52,528 nucleotides of DNA, from contig JAGOMP010000015.1 of NCBI GenBank assembly GCA_017993505.1, positions 1 through 52,528 on the forward strand, read 5' to 3'. Below are positions 9,297 to 18,717 of the stretch, piece by piece (position 1 is the first letter of the stretch; the number at the start of each line of letters is the position of its first letter). Below the pieces are notes generated by a model that was not told the origin of the DNA, made no database searches, and saw nothing but the letters and a program-made list of their open reading frames with translations. Source of the DNA: Planctomycetota bacterium (GTDB lineage: Bacteria; Planctomycetota; Uabimicrobiia; Uabimicrobiales; JABWCH01). Both the position numbers and the translations under genes were made by a program.

Positions 9297-10844
9297 ATGG
9301 CACAAGCATTTGTTGCAATGCCTTTTGCTATTGCATTTCAACCTGTATACCAAACTATAAAAGCAGCTTGTATGCAGGCCGGAATCAAAGTGATTCGAAT
9401 TGATGAAATCATTGCTCGAGATGACATATATAAAGAAATCGAACGAGAAATTTTAAAAGCTGACTTTATCATTGCTGATTTTTCCGGTGATCGACAACCT
9501 GATATAGCCAATCCTAATGTAGTTCATGAAGCCGCTTTTGCTTATTCGCACCAAAAATATATTATTTTAATGGCACAAGACCCAAAATGTTTTCCCTTTG
9601 ATTGGAAAACACGTCCAGGAATTATCTATAAAGCATGTCCCGAAGGTTTAGATTATTTGCAATCTCGTCTTTATGCAGCCATCCAAGCTTTGATGCAAAA
9701 AGAAGACTTTGGAAAAGATTTGAATCAACCATTTTCTTCTGTTGTTCCTAAAATTCAACCATATCCAATGATTGGTTACAACGCACCTTACCAAGCTCTT
9801 TATCAAGCAAACATGCCCTATCAACCTTATCAACCTGTAAATTCTTTTCCACCACAGAATATACCTTTATCTTCCAATAATTCGTTTGCAACAGATGTCC
9901 CTTTTTTACCACAAAATATGGCATTTGCCTCACCTGCTTCTACTTATATGCCAGCAATTTCTTCGCAAGAAAATAATAACACTACAAAGCACTTTCTTGA
10001 AAATTTACTACAATCGCGAGAAACCATGCGACCTCAAGATATATATAATATTCCTACGAATTTACCAGATGGATTTCTATTGCAAAATGGAGAAATTATT
10101 TGTCAAAAAGACAACATGCAAATGACATTGGTGCCTGCTGGGACGTTTGTCATGGGTGGTACTGATGAAGATGACCAAGAACCTTTACATACAATTCATC
10201 TCAGTCCTTATTTAATAGATCAATATCCCATTACAAATCATCAATATTCTTTATTTATGCAACAAAAAGGCTATAGTAATCCAGATTATTGGACAAAAGA
10301 ATCGTGGGAATGGAAAATAAAAAATAATATTCAAGAACCTGCCTATTGGGATCATGAAGATTATAAAAATCCCAACCAACCTGTGATAGGCGTATCTTGG
10401 TACGAAGCCCAAGCATATGCTATTTGGTCAGGCAAACATCTTCCTACAGAAGCACAATGGGAATATGCTGCAAAAGGCAACGACCAACGCCCTTATCCTT
10501 GGGGAACAAATAAACCTACTTCAGAACATGCTCATTACAAAGACACCACAAAACAATTGCAACCTATTGCCACAGCACAACAAGGGATTTCGCCTTTTCA
10601 ATGTCATGATATGGCAGGAAATGTATGGGAATGGTGTTATGATTGGTATAAAGAAGATTATTATCAAGATACACCAAATACAAATCCTATCGGACCACAT
10701 ACAGAACCAGAAGATCAGACAAAAACTTCGCGTGGTGGTTCATGGAACTATACATGCGAAACACTAAAAACATATTATCGATTCAATGGTGATGTCACAT
10801 TACGAAATAAAGCATATGGATTCCGTTGTGCTCGAATTTTATAG
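9297..10844 (+). CDS. TIR/nucleoside deoxyribosyltransferase-like domain fused to an FGE-like domain
   Basis: A 515-residue cytoplasmic fusion with no signal or membrane segment. Residues 1 to about 135 begin with the FVAMPF strand typical of TIR-like and nucleoside 2-deoxyribosyltransferase-like folds. They continue with IIADFSGD and NPNVVHEAAFAYSHQKYIIL, where the Glu of HEAAFA matches the catalytic position of that superfamily. A Pro/Gln/Tyr-rich linker follows (about 165-235). Residues about 275-512 are a well-preserved FGE/sulfatase-modifying-factor-like domain (VPAGTFVMGG, LPTEAQWEYAAKG, GNVWEWCYDW, SRGGSW, YGFRCAR). The cysteine pair needed to make formylglycine is missing after RGGSW, which suggests a sensor or binding role. 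The next gene starts 8 bases after the stop. NAD or nucleotide cleavage triggered by the FGE-like sensor is a plausible but untested function. Confidence 0.85.
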   Translation: MAQAFVAMPFAIAFQPVYQTIKAACMQAGIKVIRIDEIIARDDIYKEIEREILKADFIIADFSGDRQPDIANPNVVHEAAFAYSHQKYIILMAQDPKCFPFDWKTRPGIIYKACPEGLDYLQSRLYAAIQALMQKEDFGKDLNQPFSSVVPKIQPYPMIGYNAPYQALYQANMPYQPYQPVNSFPPQNIPLSSNNSFATDVPFLPQNMAFASPASTYMPAISSQENNNTTKHFLENLLQSRETMRPQDIYNIPTNLPDGFLLQNGEIICQKDNMQMTLVPAGTFVMGGTDEDDQEPLHTIHLSPYLIDQYPITNHQYSLFMQQKGYSNPDYWTKESWEWKIKNNIQEPAYWDHEDYKNPNQPVIGVSWYEAQAYAIWSGKHLPTEAQWEYAAKGNDQRPYPWGTNKPTSEHAHYKDTTKQLQPIATAQQGISPFQCHDMAGNVWEWCYDWYKEDYYQDTPNTNPIGPHTEPEDQTKTSRGGSWNYTCETLKTYYRFNGDVTLRNKAYGFRCARIL

Positions 10845-10852
10845 GAGATGCT

Positions 10853-12493
10853 ATGAAAATATACACTCATCCTGAATATGGAAGTATTCGAACAATTAGA
10901 GATGATAAAGATGATACATATTTTTGTGGCATAGATATTGCCAGTTTGCTTAAATTCAATGATCCAGTGCTTGCTGTCAAAAAATGTTGCAAAGATACAT
11001 ATACTGTGACTCTGCCTGATCCAAAAAATTCTGAAAAAAAAATCAAACTTACATTCATTTCAGAAGATGATGTCTATACATTACTTTGGAAATCAAAAGC
11101 CACAGATTTAGATGATTTTGAAAGATGGTTAAATGATGCAGTAATCAGAGTCAGTAAAGAAGAAATGCCTACTATTATCGAACATCTTGCATACAACGAA
11201 GAATATGGCATTATAAAAATCCAAATTTATAATGAAAAACTTTATTTTTGTGGATATGATATTGCAAAAGCATTAGGATATATTCAACCTAAAAAAGCCA
11301 TTGCAGAATTATGTCAAAATAAAGTTCATTTTGCTAGTCCTAGTCATATTTCCCTTCCCAAATCAACGTATATTTCTGAAAGCGATGTTTATCGTTTACT
11401 TGCACATAGTCCGCAAGTCAATACTCTAAAATTTGAAAAATGGCTTTTTAACGACGTTCAACCAAAAATCAAAAAAAATTTATCTGTGCATTTTAAAAAT
11501 GAAGTGACTCCTGCTCAAGAAGTTATTATGTATAGTCAACAAAACGCCATTGAATCATTAGAACAACAAAATGGGCGTCTAATCAATTTTCTTAGCATAT
11601 TAAAAGAAGAAAATTATAAACTTCTTACTCTTTTACATCATTATAAGATACCAAGACCTGTAGAAGAATCGCACCAACCAGCAGAAAAAAAATACGACTA
11701 TGAAGATGAATATGAAGACAATTACCAATATGATGAACTAAATTTTGAAGAGGAATTTAAACAAACTTTAGAATATCGTCAAGCCTTAGAATATGATGAT
11801 GATGAAGAGGAAGAAAAAATTTCAGAATTTGAAAGATGCAGAAGAGAATATTTAAAAAAACATGGCGACGATTTTGATCCATTAGAACGTTTACGTGAAA
11901 TAGGCGAGAAAGATTCCCAAGAAGCATTAAGATCTGGTGAAAAAATACCAAAAGAAGATTTAGATATAAATGAAGAATTAGTAGAGCAAGTTCAAAGAAT
12001 TTTCCGTTTAGAAGACTTTGATGAGATGGGAAATTACCACTATAAATATAAAGAAAAAGAAATCGACCCTGATAATGTAGTGGATGATGTGACTTATGAA
12101 GCTATACTGTACTTACTTCGAGTAGGTAAATTCGATGATGGCACACCATTGACAAAAGAAGATTACGAAAAATTAAAAAAAATGTTAAATATTGAAGATA
12201 CAGATGAATTAAAAAAATACGAAGAAAATATAAAATTCTCCAGAAAAAAAGACATAAAACCTTCTCGCACAGACAAAAAAACTACAGAATCTAACCAATA
12301 TCCTGTGAATCCAACAACATATTCACAAGAACAGCCATACCAACAGAAACAAGCTCCCTTTCCTGATGAAGTCCTTTCCATTACTACACAAAATACACTA
12401 CCTTCTCAAAAAAATTTAGAGGAGAATATACCTGATTCTGTAGCAAAAATCAACAATCTATCACCACCTGTAGATCAAAAACCTTCTCAATAA
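10853..12493 (+). CDS. Protein with two BRO-N domains and an acidic C-terminal region
   Basis: A 546-residue protein. The ATG at 10853 follows GGAG at 10844-10847, which overlaps the stop codon of the upstream gene, so the two genes are almost certainly cotranscribed. Residues 1 to about 105 and about 116-215 are two copies of a BRO-N-like domain. Each has the pattern HPEYGSIRTI or NEEYGIIKI, then YFCGxDIAxxL, ISExDVYxLL and FExWLxxxVxPxI(K). BRO-N is usually a DNA-binding domain of phage antirepressors and viral proteins. A predicted coiled coil (about 228-270) leads into a long Glu/Asp/Lys-rich low-complexity region and a Gln/Pro-rich tail. No phage structural genes are nearby, so this is probably not part of a prophage. 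A regulator or DNA-binding partner of the TIR-like protein is a reasonable inference. Confidence 0.85.
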   Translation: MKIYTHPEYGSIRTIRDDKDDTYFCGIDIASLLKFNDPVLAVKKCCKDTYTVTLPDPKNSEKKIKLTFISEDDVYTLLWKSKATDLDDFERWLNDAVIRVSKEEMPTIIEHLAYNEEYGIIKIQIYNEKLYFCGYDIAKALGYIQPKKAIAELCQNKVHFASPSHISLPKSTYISESDVYRLLAHSPQVNTLKFEKWLFNDVQPKIKKNLSVHFKNEVTPAQEVIMYSQQNAIESLEQQNGRLINFLSILKEENYKLLTLLHHYKIPRPVEESHQPAEKKYDYEDEYEDNYQYDELNFEEEFKQTLEYRQALEYDDDEEEEKISEFERCRREYLKKHGDDFDPLERLREIGEKDSQEALRSGEKIPKEDLDINEELVEQVQRIFRLEDFDEMGNYHYKYKEKEIDPDNVVDDVTYEAILYLLRVGKFDDGTPLTKEDYEKLKKMLNIEDTDELKKYEENIKFSRKKDIKPSRTDKKTTESNQYPVNPTTYSQEQPYQQKQAPFPDEVLSITTQNTLPSQKNLEENIPDSVAKINNLSPPVDQKPSQ

Positions 12494-12549
12494 ATAACGT
12501 ATAATGTATACATTTTTAGATAGAAAACTTTTTAAATAAAATAATGTAA

Positions 12550-12606
12550 CAAAGTATACAGTAAAAAACAAAGTATACAGTAAAAAACAAAATATACAGT
12601 AAAAAA
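12550..12606. repeat. 19-bp tandem repeat, three copies
   Basis: CAAAGTATACAGTAAAAAA occurs at 12550, 12569 and (with G to A at one site) 12588. The array ends exactly where the left arm of the following terminator begins. Confidence 0.9.
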
Positions 12607-12649
12607 AGACAGACTTGATAAACACACTACTCCTTCAAGTCTGTCTTTT
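12604..12649. terminator. Bidirectional hairpin terminator
   Basis: A perfect 15-bp stem, AAAAGACAGACTTGA (12604-12618) with TCAAGTCTGTCTTTT (12635-12649). It lies between the convergent BRO-N and nifS genes and gives a T tract in both directions. Confidence 0.88.
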
Positions 12650-12656
12650 GCTTTTA

Positions 12657-13847
12657 CTATGATTGCATAGGAAAATATTTTTCTGAATAGGGAGAAATTT
12701 CACGCAAACGTTGTACAATTTGACCTAAATTTGCTTTTGTATATTCAATTTCGTCTTGTGTATTATTATAAGAAAGAGAAAAACGAATAGAACCATGAAG
12801 CGAAGTAAATGGAACATGCATGGCTCGTAAAACATGAGAAGGTTCTAGCGAACCCGATGAACATGCAGAGCCAGATGAAGCACAAATTCCTATTTTATTC
12901 AATTCCAATAAAATAGATTCGCCTTCAATATAATCAAATCCAATATTGCTAGTATTGACTACACGTTTTGTTCTATGGCCATTGACGTGCGTGTGTGGAA
13001 TATTTGTTAAAATCCAATTTTCCAAATCATCTCGCATTGCTTTAATTTTTTCAAGTTCTGTATCTTTACGTAACATTGCCAATTTTGCAGCAGCACCTAA
13101 GGCAATAATATTCGGGACAGCCTCTGTTCCAGCACGTTGTCCATGTTCTTGGTGTCCACCTAAAATCAATGGTCGCACCAATGTTCCCTTTCGAATATAT
13201 AATGCCCCCACACCTTTAGGAGCATGAATTTTATGACCAGAAAGTGCCAATAAATCAATGACAGAATTTTTTAAATCAATAGGTTCTTTCGTCACTGATT
13301 GGACAGCATCAACATGCATAATAGCTCCATGTTGTTTTGCAATTTGTGCAATTTCTTCTACTGGGAAAAGAACACCAGTTTCATTATTGGCATGCATAAT
13401 AGAAACAAGGGCTGTTTTAGAAGAAATTACTTGTTTTGCTTGTTCCAAATTGAGCAAACCTTGCTCATCCACTTGCAACTCTAGAACTTGATATCCTTTT
13501 CGAGAGAAATGTGCTAGGGTATTCCGTACAGCAGGATGTTCTACATTACTTGTTACAATCTGATGTCGTTCTGGTGCAGTTTTTTCTAATGCAGCTAAAC
13601 TGCCAAAAATAGCTGTATTGTCACTTTCTGAACCACAACTAGTAAAAATAATTTCTTCTGGAGTAGTGCCCAATAAAGTAGCTACATTTTCACGAGCTTC
13701 TTGCACATGGTAAGCAACTTGCCCACCAAACGAATGCATAGAAGAAGGATTCCCATAATATTGAGATAAAAAAGGGATCATTGCTTCTACTACTTCAGGT
13801 GCAACTTTTGTAGTTGCATTATTATCAAAATAAACAATCTTATCCAT
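12657..13847 (-). CDS. nifS: Cysteine desulfurase, NifS type
   Basis: A PLP enzyme that removes sulfur from cysteine and passes it on as persulfide for Fe-S clusters or thio-cofactors. The 396-residue protein starts MDKIVYFDNNATT. It contains the PLP lysine segment ALSGHKIHAPKG, the NVEHPA and NNETG motifs, and the active-site loop SSGSACSSGSLEPSHVLRAM carrying the persulfide cysteine; the latter is very like NifS and class I desulfurases. The longer open frame upstream runs back through a terminator into the tRNA gene and is not coding, so the ATG at 13847 is the start. No scaffold (iscU/nifU) or ferredoxin gene is adjacent, so it appears to stand alone and may serve general Fe-S assembly. 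Confidence 0.95.
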   Translation of the reverse strand: MDKIVYFDNNATTKVAPEVVEAMIPFLSQYYGNPSSMHSFGGQVAYHVQEARENVATLLGTTPEEIIFTSCGSESDNTAIFGSLAALEKTAPERHQIVTSNVEHPAVRNTLAHFSRKGYQVLELQVDEQGLLNLEQAKQVISSKTALVSIMHANNETGVLFPVEEIAQIAKQHGAIMHVDAVQSVTKEPIDLKNSVIDLLALSGHKIHAPKGVGALYIRKGTLVRPLILGGHQEHGQRAGTEAVPNIIALGAAAKLAMLRKDTELEKIKAMRDDLENWILTNIPHTHVNGHRTKRVVNTSNIGFDYIEGESILLELNKIGICASSGSACSSGSLEPSHVLRAMHVPFTSLHGSIRFSLSYNNTQDEIEYTKANLGQIVQRLREISPYSEKYFPMQS

Positions 13848-13961
13848 ATATACTTTTTTAACGTCCAATAGAAAATAAAAAAACAAGAAAAAATATTCTA
13901 CAATTTGAAAAAAATTGTAAAGACAACTAAAAATCAAAAAAGAAATAAATTCAAATAATAA

Positions 13962-13991
13962 AAAAAAGCATCTAATACTAGATGCTTTTTT
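13962..13991 (-). terminator. Terminator after tRNA-Leu
   Basis: AGCATCTA and TAGATGCT form the stem core (13967-13986), extended by A6/T6, with an ATAC loop. Read on the minus strand it ends in a T run directly after the tRNA. It separates the tRNA from nifS. Confidence 0.85.
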
Positions 13992-14081
13992 GGTGCCGGA
14001 AGTGGGACTTGAACCCACACGGCTAATTTAGTCGCCACAAGACCCTCAATCCTGCGTGTCTGCCATTTCCACCATTCCGGC
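13991..14081 (-). tRNA. tRNA-Leu (anticodon GAG)
   Basis: On the minus strand the acceptor arm GCCGGAA pairs with TTCCGGC, followed by discriminator A and an encoded CCA. The anticodon arm CAGGA-TTGAGGG-TCTTG gives anticodon GAG (Leu, CUU/CUC). A long variable arm (GGC...GCC) marks a class II tRNA. The T arm GTGGG-TTCAAGT-CCCAC is intact. Confidence 0.95.
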
Positions 14082-14133
14082 GTTAATTATGTTTATTATA
14101 ATTAATTATAATTTAATTATAATTATGAATGTA

Positions 14134-14161
14134 ATATAACATGTATTTAAAAAATTGCAAG
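14134..14161 (-). promoter_or_regulatory. Putative tRNA-Leu promoter
   Basis: On the minus strand TTGCAA (14161-14156), a 16-base spacer and TATATT (14139-14134) form a near-consensus sigma-70 promoter. It lies about 50 bases upstream of the mature tRNA 5' end. Confidence 0.55.
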
Positions 14162-14362
14162 TAAAAAATATTTTTTTTTCATTTTTTTTATGCATATATT
14201 ATCTTTATTTTTTGTATGCATATATCAAATGTATGTATGATATTTTTTTCTAAGTTAAAATATAATAAATTTATAAATAATTTAACTATATTATATTTTT
14301 CATCTTAATAAAGTCTTTTCAACATAGAATACAGCATCTATAGTACTATTTTCAATAGTATG

Positions 14363-17300
14363 TTACATGGGAATATTTTTATTCACAACTTGTGGTTCTG
14401 TAGCAAAATTATGACCATATTGATCATGGAATAACATTTGGTAAGCAAAGTCTTTATTGGAACTAGGTAGAGGAATCGTAATCATACCAGCTTGAAATTC
14501 TGTCCAAATAGGGCGTTGAAAAAAATGGCTTAAACTTTTTGCTCTTTGCCAACCAATAAGTTCAATAGATGTCGATGTATTTGTGTTCCATGTAATCACC
14601 AGCACATCATTGATAAGATTTGTTTGGAAATCCAAATGCACAGGGTCAAAAGAATCTAGCGTGACCTCCATTGTTCTTGTTGTATAAAAGTTATTATAAA
14701 TCATTTCAATGGTGTATGCATATGTTTGTCCTACTTGTAATCCACGACTATTGTTGTCATCACAAAAACTAGTTGCTTGATTTGTGCCTTGGTATAGTAT
14801 AGCTCCGTTATCTTCTCTTCGTATAATGATTTGTCGTAGAAGGTCGGTATCCATTTCATCCCATTCAAAAAAGATGCAACAATGTTCAGGATATATGGCA
14901 AAATCTTCTGGTAAATCTGGATATGAGCAACGTATGCCTTTGATATTAAGCGTCCATTTTTTCTTGCATTTTTTTGTACTAGGTGCTACACCCACTACAG
15001 CTAAACGGTAATTTTTCGCTTCATCTGTCAAACCAATGTATTTATTATTTTCTGGATTTGCTTTCCCAAAATCTTCAAATGTAAGATTGGCAATATGTGC
15101 ACCTTGTTTATATAGTATAGTGTCATCTTGATAAAGTTCTATATATTTAAAATATTTAAAATTTCGTATATTTGTAAAATCCCATTTAATACCACCAATG
15201 CAAGGTTGAATTTGAAGTGCTGCAAAGAGATGAGACATATTGAGTGGTTTAATATTTTTTTCATCTGCGAGAACTCGTCGATTATCTTTGAGTACATAAT
15301 AAAATTTATAGTTGATTTCCGCTGATCCTTTAAAATCACTGTCGTACATTTCATTCTCTGTAGTTTGTCCAATAGACACATCATTTCTAAATATTTCGAT
15401 TTTATCAATGGCAGGACAAGGAGGAAAATTCCAACGTAAATGGTGTACAAGCCCTATTTCAACTTCACTGATAAACAGAGGCATGCCTGTTTGTGTTTCC
15501 CCTTGATATAATTGGAGGATAGAGCCTGATTTTAACCTTGCCATAATGGACCATTGGTAAATTGTGGCTGGATAGAGTTGTTTTAAGTGAACACTTCTTG
15601 TTGTTTTGCTTAATATATGTTTGCCTACGTTACCCGATACATCTAAATAGAATTCGCGAATGCGTCGTGCCACTCCTTGGTCAGGTACATCCCATCTTAA
15701 TCGAAAATAATCCATTCCAACATCAAATGCATCAGCTGAAATTTTATAAGGTAAAGTACGAAAATAAATAACTTTCCCATCTTTGAGGCAATTGTTAGAA
15801 TATCGATATTTTAAAGGAAATTCATAATTTTTATCAGGTTCCAAGTTTTCTAATGTAATAGAATCTGCTTTTGTAAATGCAATTAAGCGTCCTTTTTTAT
15901 CATAAATTTCAATCCCACCAAGCAGTCCTGAGATAGGTGGATTCCATGTAATTGCCGCACGATTGTAGTATACTTCAATACTTTCTTCTAGATTGTACTC
16001 TTTTGTACTGACTTCTCCCATAGCATATGTATAGAGTTCTTTACCTAAATTTGCTCGCAATGTGTATTTATATCGACTACCTGGATCTAAATTTTTATCT
16101 TCAAAGAAATAAACTTCTTCATCTTCGCCCCATTTAAAATATTGAGCTGTTTCTTTTCCTTGGTGTTCTCGTATAATTTCAATGCGACCTTTGATGCAAC
16201 TTGCTGTGTTTTCTTCTACATGAATTTCCCACACTAAGTCTTCATATCCAACATATTGAAGTTGGGCAGAAATTTCCACTTTAGGAATCTCAATTGTTTT
16301 TTGCCATAAAAGTGTTTGATCATTATCTAAATGTATGTAGTATTCGTAAATTTTTCCTGGTACAATATTTGTATCGATCATTCTCATATTTTGTGTGCAT
16401 TTTACTTTGGCAATGGTCACTGGCTCATCATTTTCCACTCTTATTAGTGCTAGGTGCATGTTGTTTTGTAAAGGCATAGGAAAATTTTTATCTAAAGTAA
16501 ATTGAACAGAAAAAGGAGAAACTAAGCAAAGTATTTTGTCTTTAAGAATTTTTTCAATAGTAGGAGGCGTGTATTCTATTGTACTAGGTTCAGAATGTAT
16601 TTTTCTCCCTCGTTCTATAAATATCGGAGTGACTTGAATTTTAGCCTGTGTTTGCTCTATAATCGTTTTCCAAGGACATGTAAATGTGTATTGTGGTTCT
16701 GGTGTTTGGATGAGTACTTCACTGTCATATTTAACTTCATAGCTGTCTAATTGAGGATGTTGAATTTTGTTCCATTTAATTTGACATATGCCTACTGTGG
16801 GTTCTAGAATTTCTAGACCTTCTATAGAAGGTAGTTGCATAGTTGCCATTACAGCATCACTTCGTTTCCAGCCAATTTTTTGTAGTAAAACTTGGAAGTA
16901 AAAAGAATGTGTGTCAGAGAGAGAAAGGCTATCTTGGATAAAATATTTTAATTGTATTTGTTGTTTATTAAGAACAACTCTTGCATTTTGTGTTGTTTTA
17001 GCTTGCTCATTGTGAATCACTACAACATCTTCAATACGTGATTCTTGTTCTGGAGTAATGATCATGGAAAGTTCCAGACCTTGGTTTAAATATTTTATTG
17101 TTGGTTCTGGAATAGGTGGATAAAATAGCCATTCTTGCGAATAAATTTCGCCTGCAATGAATCCGCTTTCTGATTGATAATAAGGTGTGCATTCTATAGT
17201 ATAGACTTTATAGTATTCTAATGTAACATTATCTGGCGGAAGTTGTGCTTCATTATCTGCATATTCTCCAAGGCTAATTCGTTTGTTTTGCTCATCCAAG

Positions 17301-18634
17301 GCAACAAAACAAACATGATGAGGCATTTCTGGACCTTCCCATAAAAAACTCAGTTTATCTGGTGGCGTGTCTCGGCGAATAATAAAATTTAATCTTGATT
17401 TAATAGTTACAGATTGAAATTGCCACCAACTTAAATTTCGTCTATCATCTAAGGTTGCAATTCCACAAACTACATCTCCCATTCGTTTATCAGGAAATGT
17501 TAGTGATTTACTAACAGGATATTCTCGATAAAATATTTTTGTTTTACCAATTGTTTCTATACGAACACAAAGTTGTTGGGCATTGTCAGGTGTGCTATTG
17601 ATCTGAACATCAATACATTCGCAGTTAGCATCTGTAATCTGGAATTCTACTTTTCCTTTAGGTGGATTTTTTAAATAAGAATCTAATGTTTCTATATCTG
17701 GGATTCTCTGTTCTGGAAAAGGTTGGGTCAATTCAAGCAACAGATCTATAACCCATAATTGTGTAGGGAAATAATGACGAAATGTTTTAGAAATATCTAT
17801 GATTTCTTTTTTAATCGGGAAAAAATCACCTTCTTTAAGCCACCAAGTGTCATCTGCTGGATTTATACCAGAAAGTAGATAATACAACAAATAGCCAAGT
17901 TGATATAAATCAACTCTTTGGTCATAATTATGACCTGGTTGCAAAATTTCACCAGGAAGGCAAGGAGGCTGAATATCCTGGTAGGCTGGGTGTTTTTTAT
18001 CTGCTTTTCCATCTTGTATAGTGCACGCTCTATGTGTTCCTACGATGTAGACATTTTGGTCATTTCTAGGTGACATAAGAAGATGGTCTGGTGTTATATT
18101 TTGTAAAATATATCCTTCATGGTGTGCATATTTACAAAAATCGACCACTTTTTGAAAAATGTCTAATCTTTTAGCAATGGAATAATTGCGTGCAATATTG
18201 GGAATGGCACTAAGTGGGCGTGAATCAAAAAATTCTTGGATAAAAACAGGTTCTTGTTTACGGACTTCTTCCCACAGAGGTTCTTTTCGAAAGAATTTAC
18301 TATCTTCAGAGGAATCGTTTTCTACAATAATGATGCCAAGAGGTTCTGGCATACAAGGATACGAAAGACTTAAAAATTTTTGTTCTTCCAAAAGTGTGGC
18401 ACGGCGAAATGCTACATAATCCATGGCAGAGGAAAATTGTTCTTTTTTTTCGCTCCTATAGCGAATGGCTTTTAAGCATACTGTCATTCCGTGGGCGTTT
18501 TCACCTTTATAAATATTGAAGTGTTCTCCTTGGCACACTTGGTCAATGACTTTGACTTGGTAGCGGTTTACTGGAGAAATTTTACCAGATATTAAGACTG
18601 GTGCATCAATTTCTTTGCCTTTTTGAAGTCTCAT
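14363..18634 (-). CDS. Pseudokinase with a long fibronectin type III-like repeat region
   Basis: A 1423-residue protein, last gene of the five-gene signalling operon. Residues about 24-330 have the layout of a Ser/Thr kinase (YQVKVIDQVCQGEHFNIYKG, VCLKAIRY with the lysine at 55, YDQRVDLYQLGYLLYYLLSG). However, the catalytic loop reads QNITPDHLL in place of HRDLKPEN, and DFG is replaced by VGTHRA, so it should not phosphorylate. The remaining 1000 or more residues form repeated beta-rich units of about 90-100 residues (for example YRLRWDVPDQG, SVHLKQLYPATIYQWSIMAR), characteristic of FN3-like domains. No signal peptide or membrane segment is seen, so it is probably cytoplasmic. It may be a large scaffold that receives signals from the upstream kinase; this is inference. 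It follows the active kinase gene after an 83-base gap. Confidence 0.85.
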   Translation of the reverse strand: MRLQKGKEIDAPVLISGKISPVNRYQVKVIDQVCQGEHFNIYKGENAHGMTVCLKAIRYRSEKKEQFSSAMDYVAFRRATLLEEQKFLSLSYPCMPEPLGIIIVENDSSEDSKFFRKEPLWEEVRKQEPVFIQEFFDSRPLSAIPNIARNYSIAKRLDIFQKVVDFCKYAHHEGYILQNITPDHLLMSPRNDQNVYIVGTHRACTIQDGKADKKHPAYQDIQPPCLPGEILQPGHNYDQRVDLYQLGYLLYYLLSGINPADDTWWLKEGDFFPIKKEIIDISKTFRHYFPTQLWVIDLLLELTQPFPEQRIPDIETLDSYLKNPPKGKVEFQITDANCECIDVQINSTPDNAQQLCVRIETIGKTKIFYREYPVSKSLTFPDKRMGDVVCGIATLDDRRNLSWWQFQSVTIKSRLNFIIRRDTPPDKLSFLWEGPEMPHHVCFVALDEQNKRISLGEYADNEAQLPPDNVTLEYYKVYTIECTPYYQSESGFIAGEIYSQEWLFYPPIPEPTIKYLNQGLELSMIITPEQESRIEDVVVIHNEQAKTTQNARVVLNKQQIQLKYFIQDSLSLSDTHSFYFQVLLQKIGWKRSDAVMATMQLPSIEGLEILEPTVGICQIKWNKIQHPQLDSYEVKYDSEVLIQTPEPQYTFTCPWKTIIEQTQAKIQVTPIFIERGRKIHSEPSTIEYTPPTIEKILKDKILCLVSPFSVQFTLDKNFPMPLQNNMHLALIRVENDEPVTIAKVKCTQNMRMIDTNIVPGKIYEYYIHLDNDQTLLWQKTIEIPKVEISAQLQYVGYEDLVWEIHVEENTASCIKGRIEIIREHQGKETAQYFKWGEDEEVYFFEDKNLDPGSRYKYTLRANLGKELYTYAMGEVSTKEYNLEESIEVYYNRAAITWNPPISGLLGGIEIYDKKGRLIAFTKADSITLENLEPDKNYEFPLKYRYSNNCLKDGKVIYFRTLPYKISADAFDVGMDYFRLRWDVPDQGVARRIREFYLDVSGNVGKHILSKTTRSVHLKQLYPATIYQWSIMARLKSGSILQLYQGETQTGMPLFISEVEIGLVHHLRWNFPPCPAIDKIEIFRNDVSIGQTTENEMYDSDFKGSAEINYKFYYVLKDNRRVLADEKNIKPLNMSHLFAALQIQPCIGGIKWDFTNIRNFKYFKYIELYQDDTILYKQGAHIANLTFEDFGKANPENNKYIGLTDEAKNYRLAVVGVAPSTKKCKKKWTLNIKGIRCSYPDLPEDFAIYPEHCCIFFEWDEMDTDLLRQIIIRREDNGAILYQGTNQATSFCDDNNSRGLQVGQTYAYTIEMIYNNFYTTRTMEVTLDSFDPVHLDFQTNLINDVLVITWNTNTSTSIELIGWQRAKSLSHFFQRPIWTEFQAGMITIPLPSSNKDFAYQMLFHDQYGHNFATEPQVVNKNIPM

Positions 18635-18717
18635 ATTACGCTTCTCGAACCTTTTTGTTGGTTTTGAAACTTGTTTTATTACTGTTTATCAATATACTAA
18701 TAATTGTTTGTAATATA

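Noticed and set aside
9297..10844. Diversity-generating retroelement target in the FGE-like domain
   Set aside because: FGE-like C-termini are common DGR targets, but no reverse transcriptase, accessory gene or template repeat copy of the 3' end is visible in the window.
13848..14018. N-terminal extension of the nifS frame
   Set aside because: It crosses a terminator and the tRNA-Leu gene; its first residues are just a translation of the tRNA. Family N-terminus starts at 13847.
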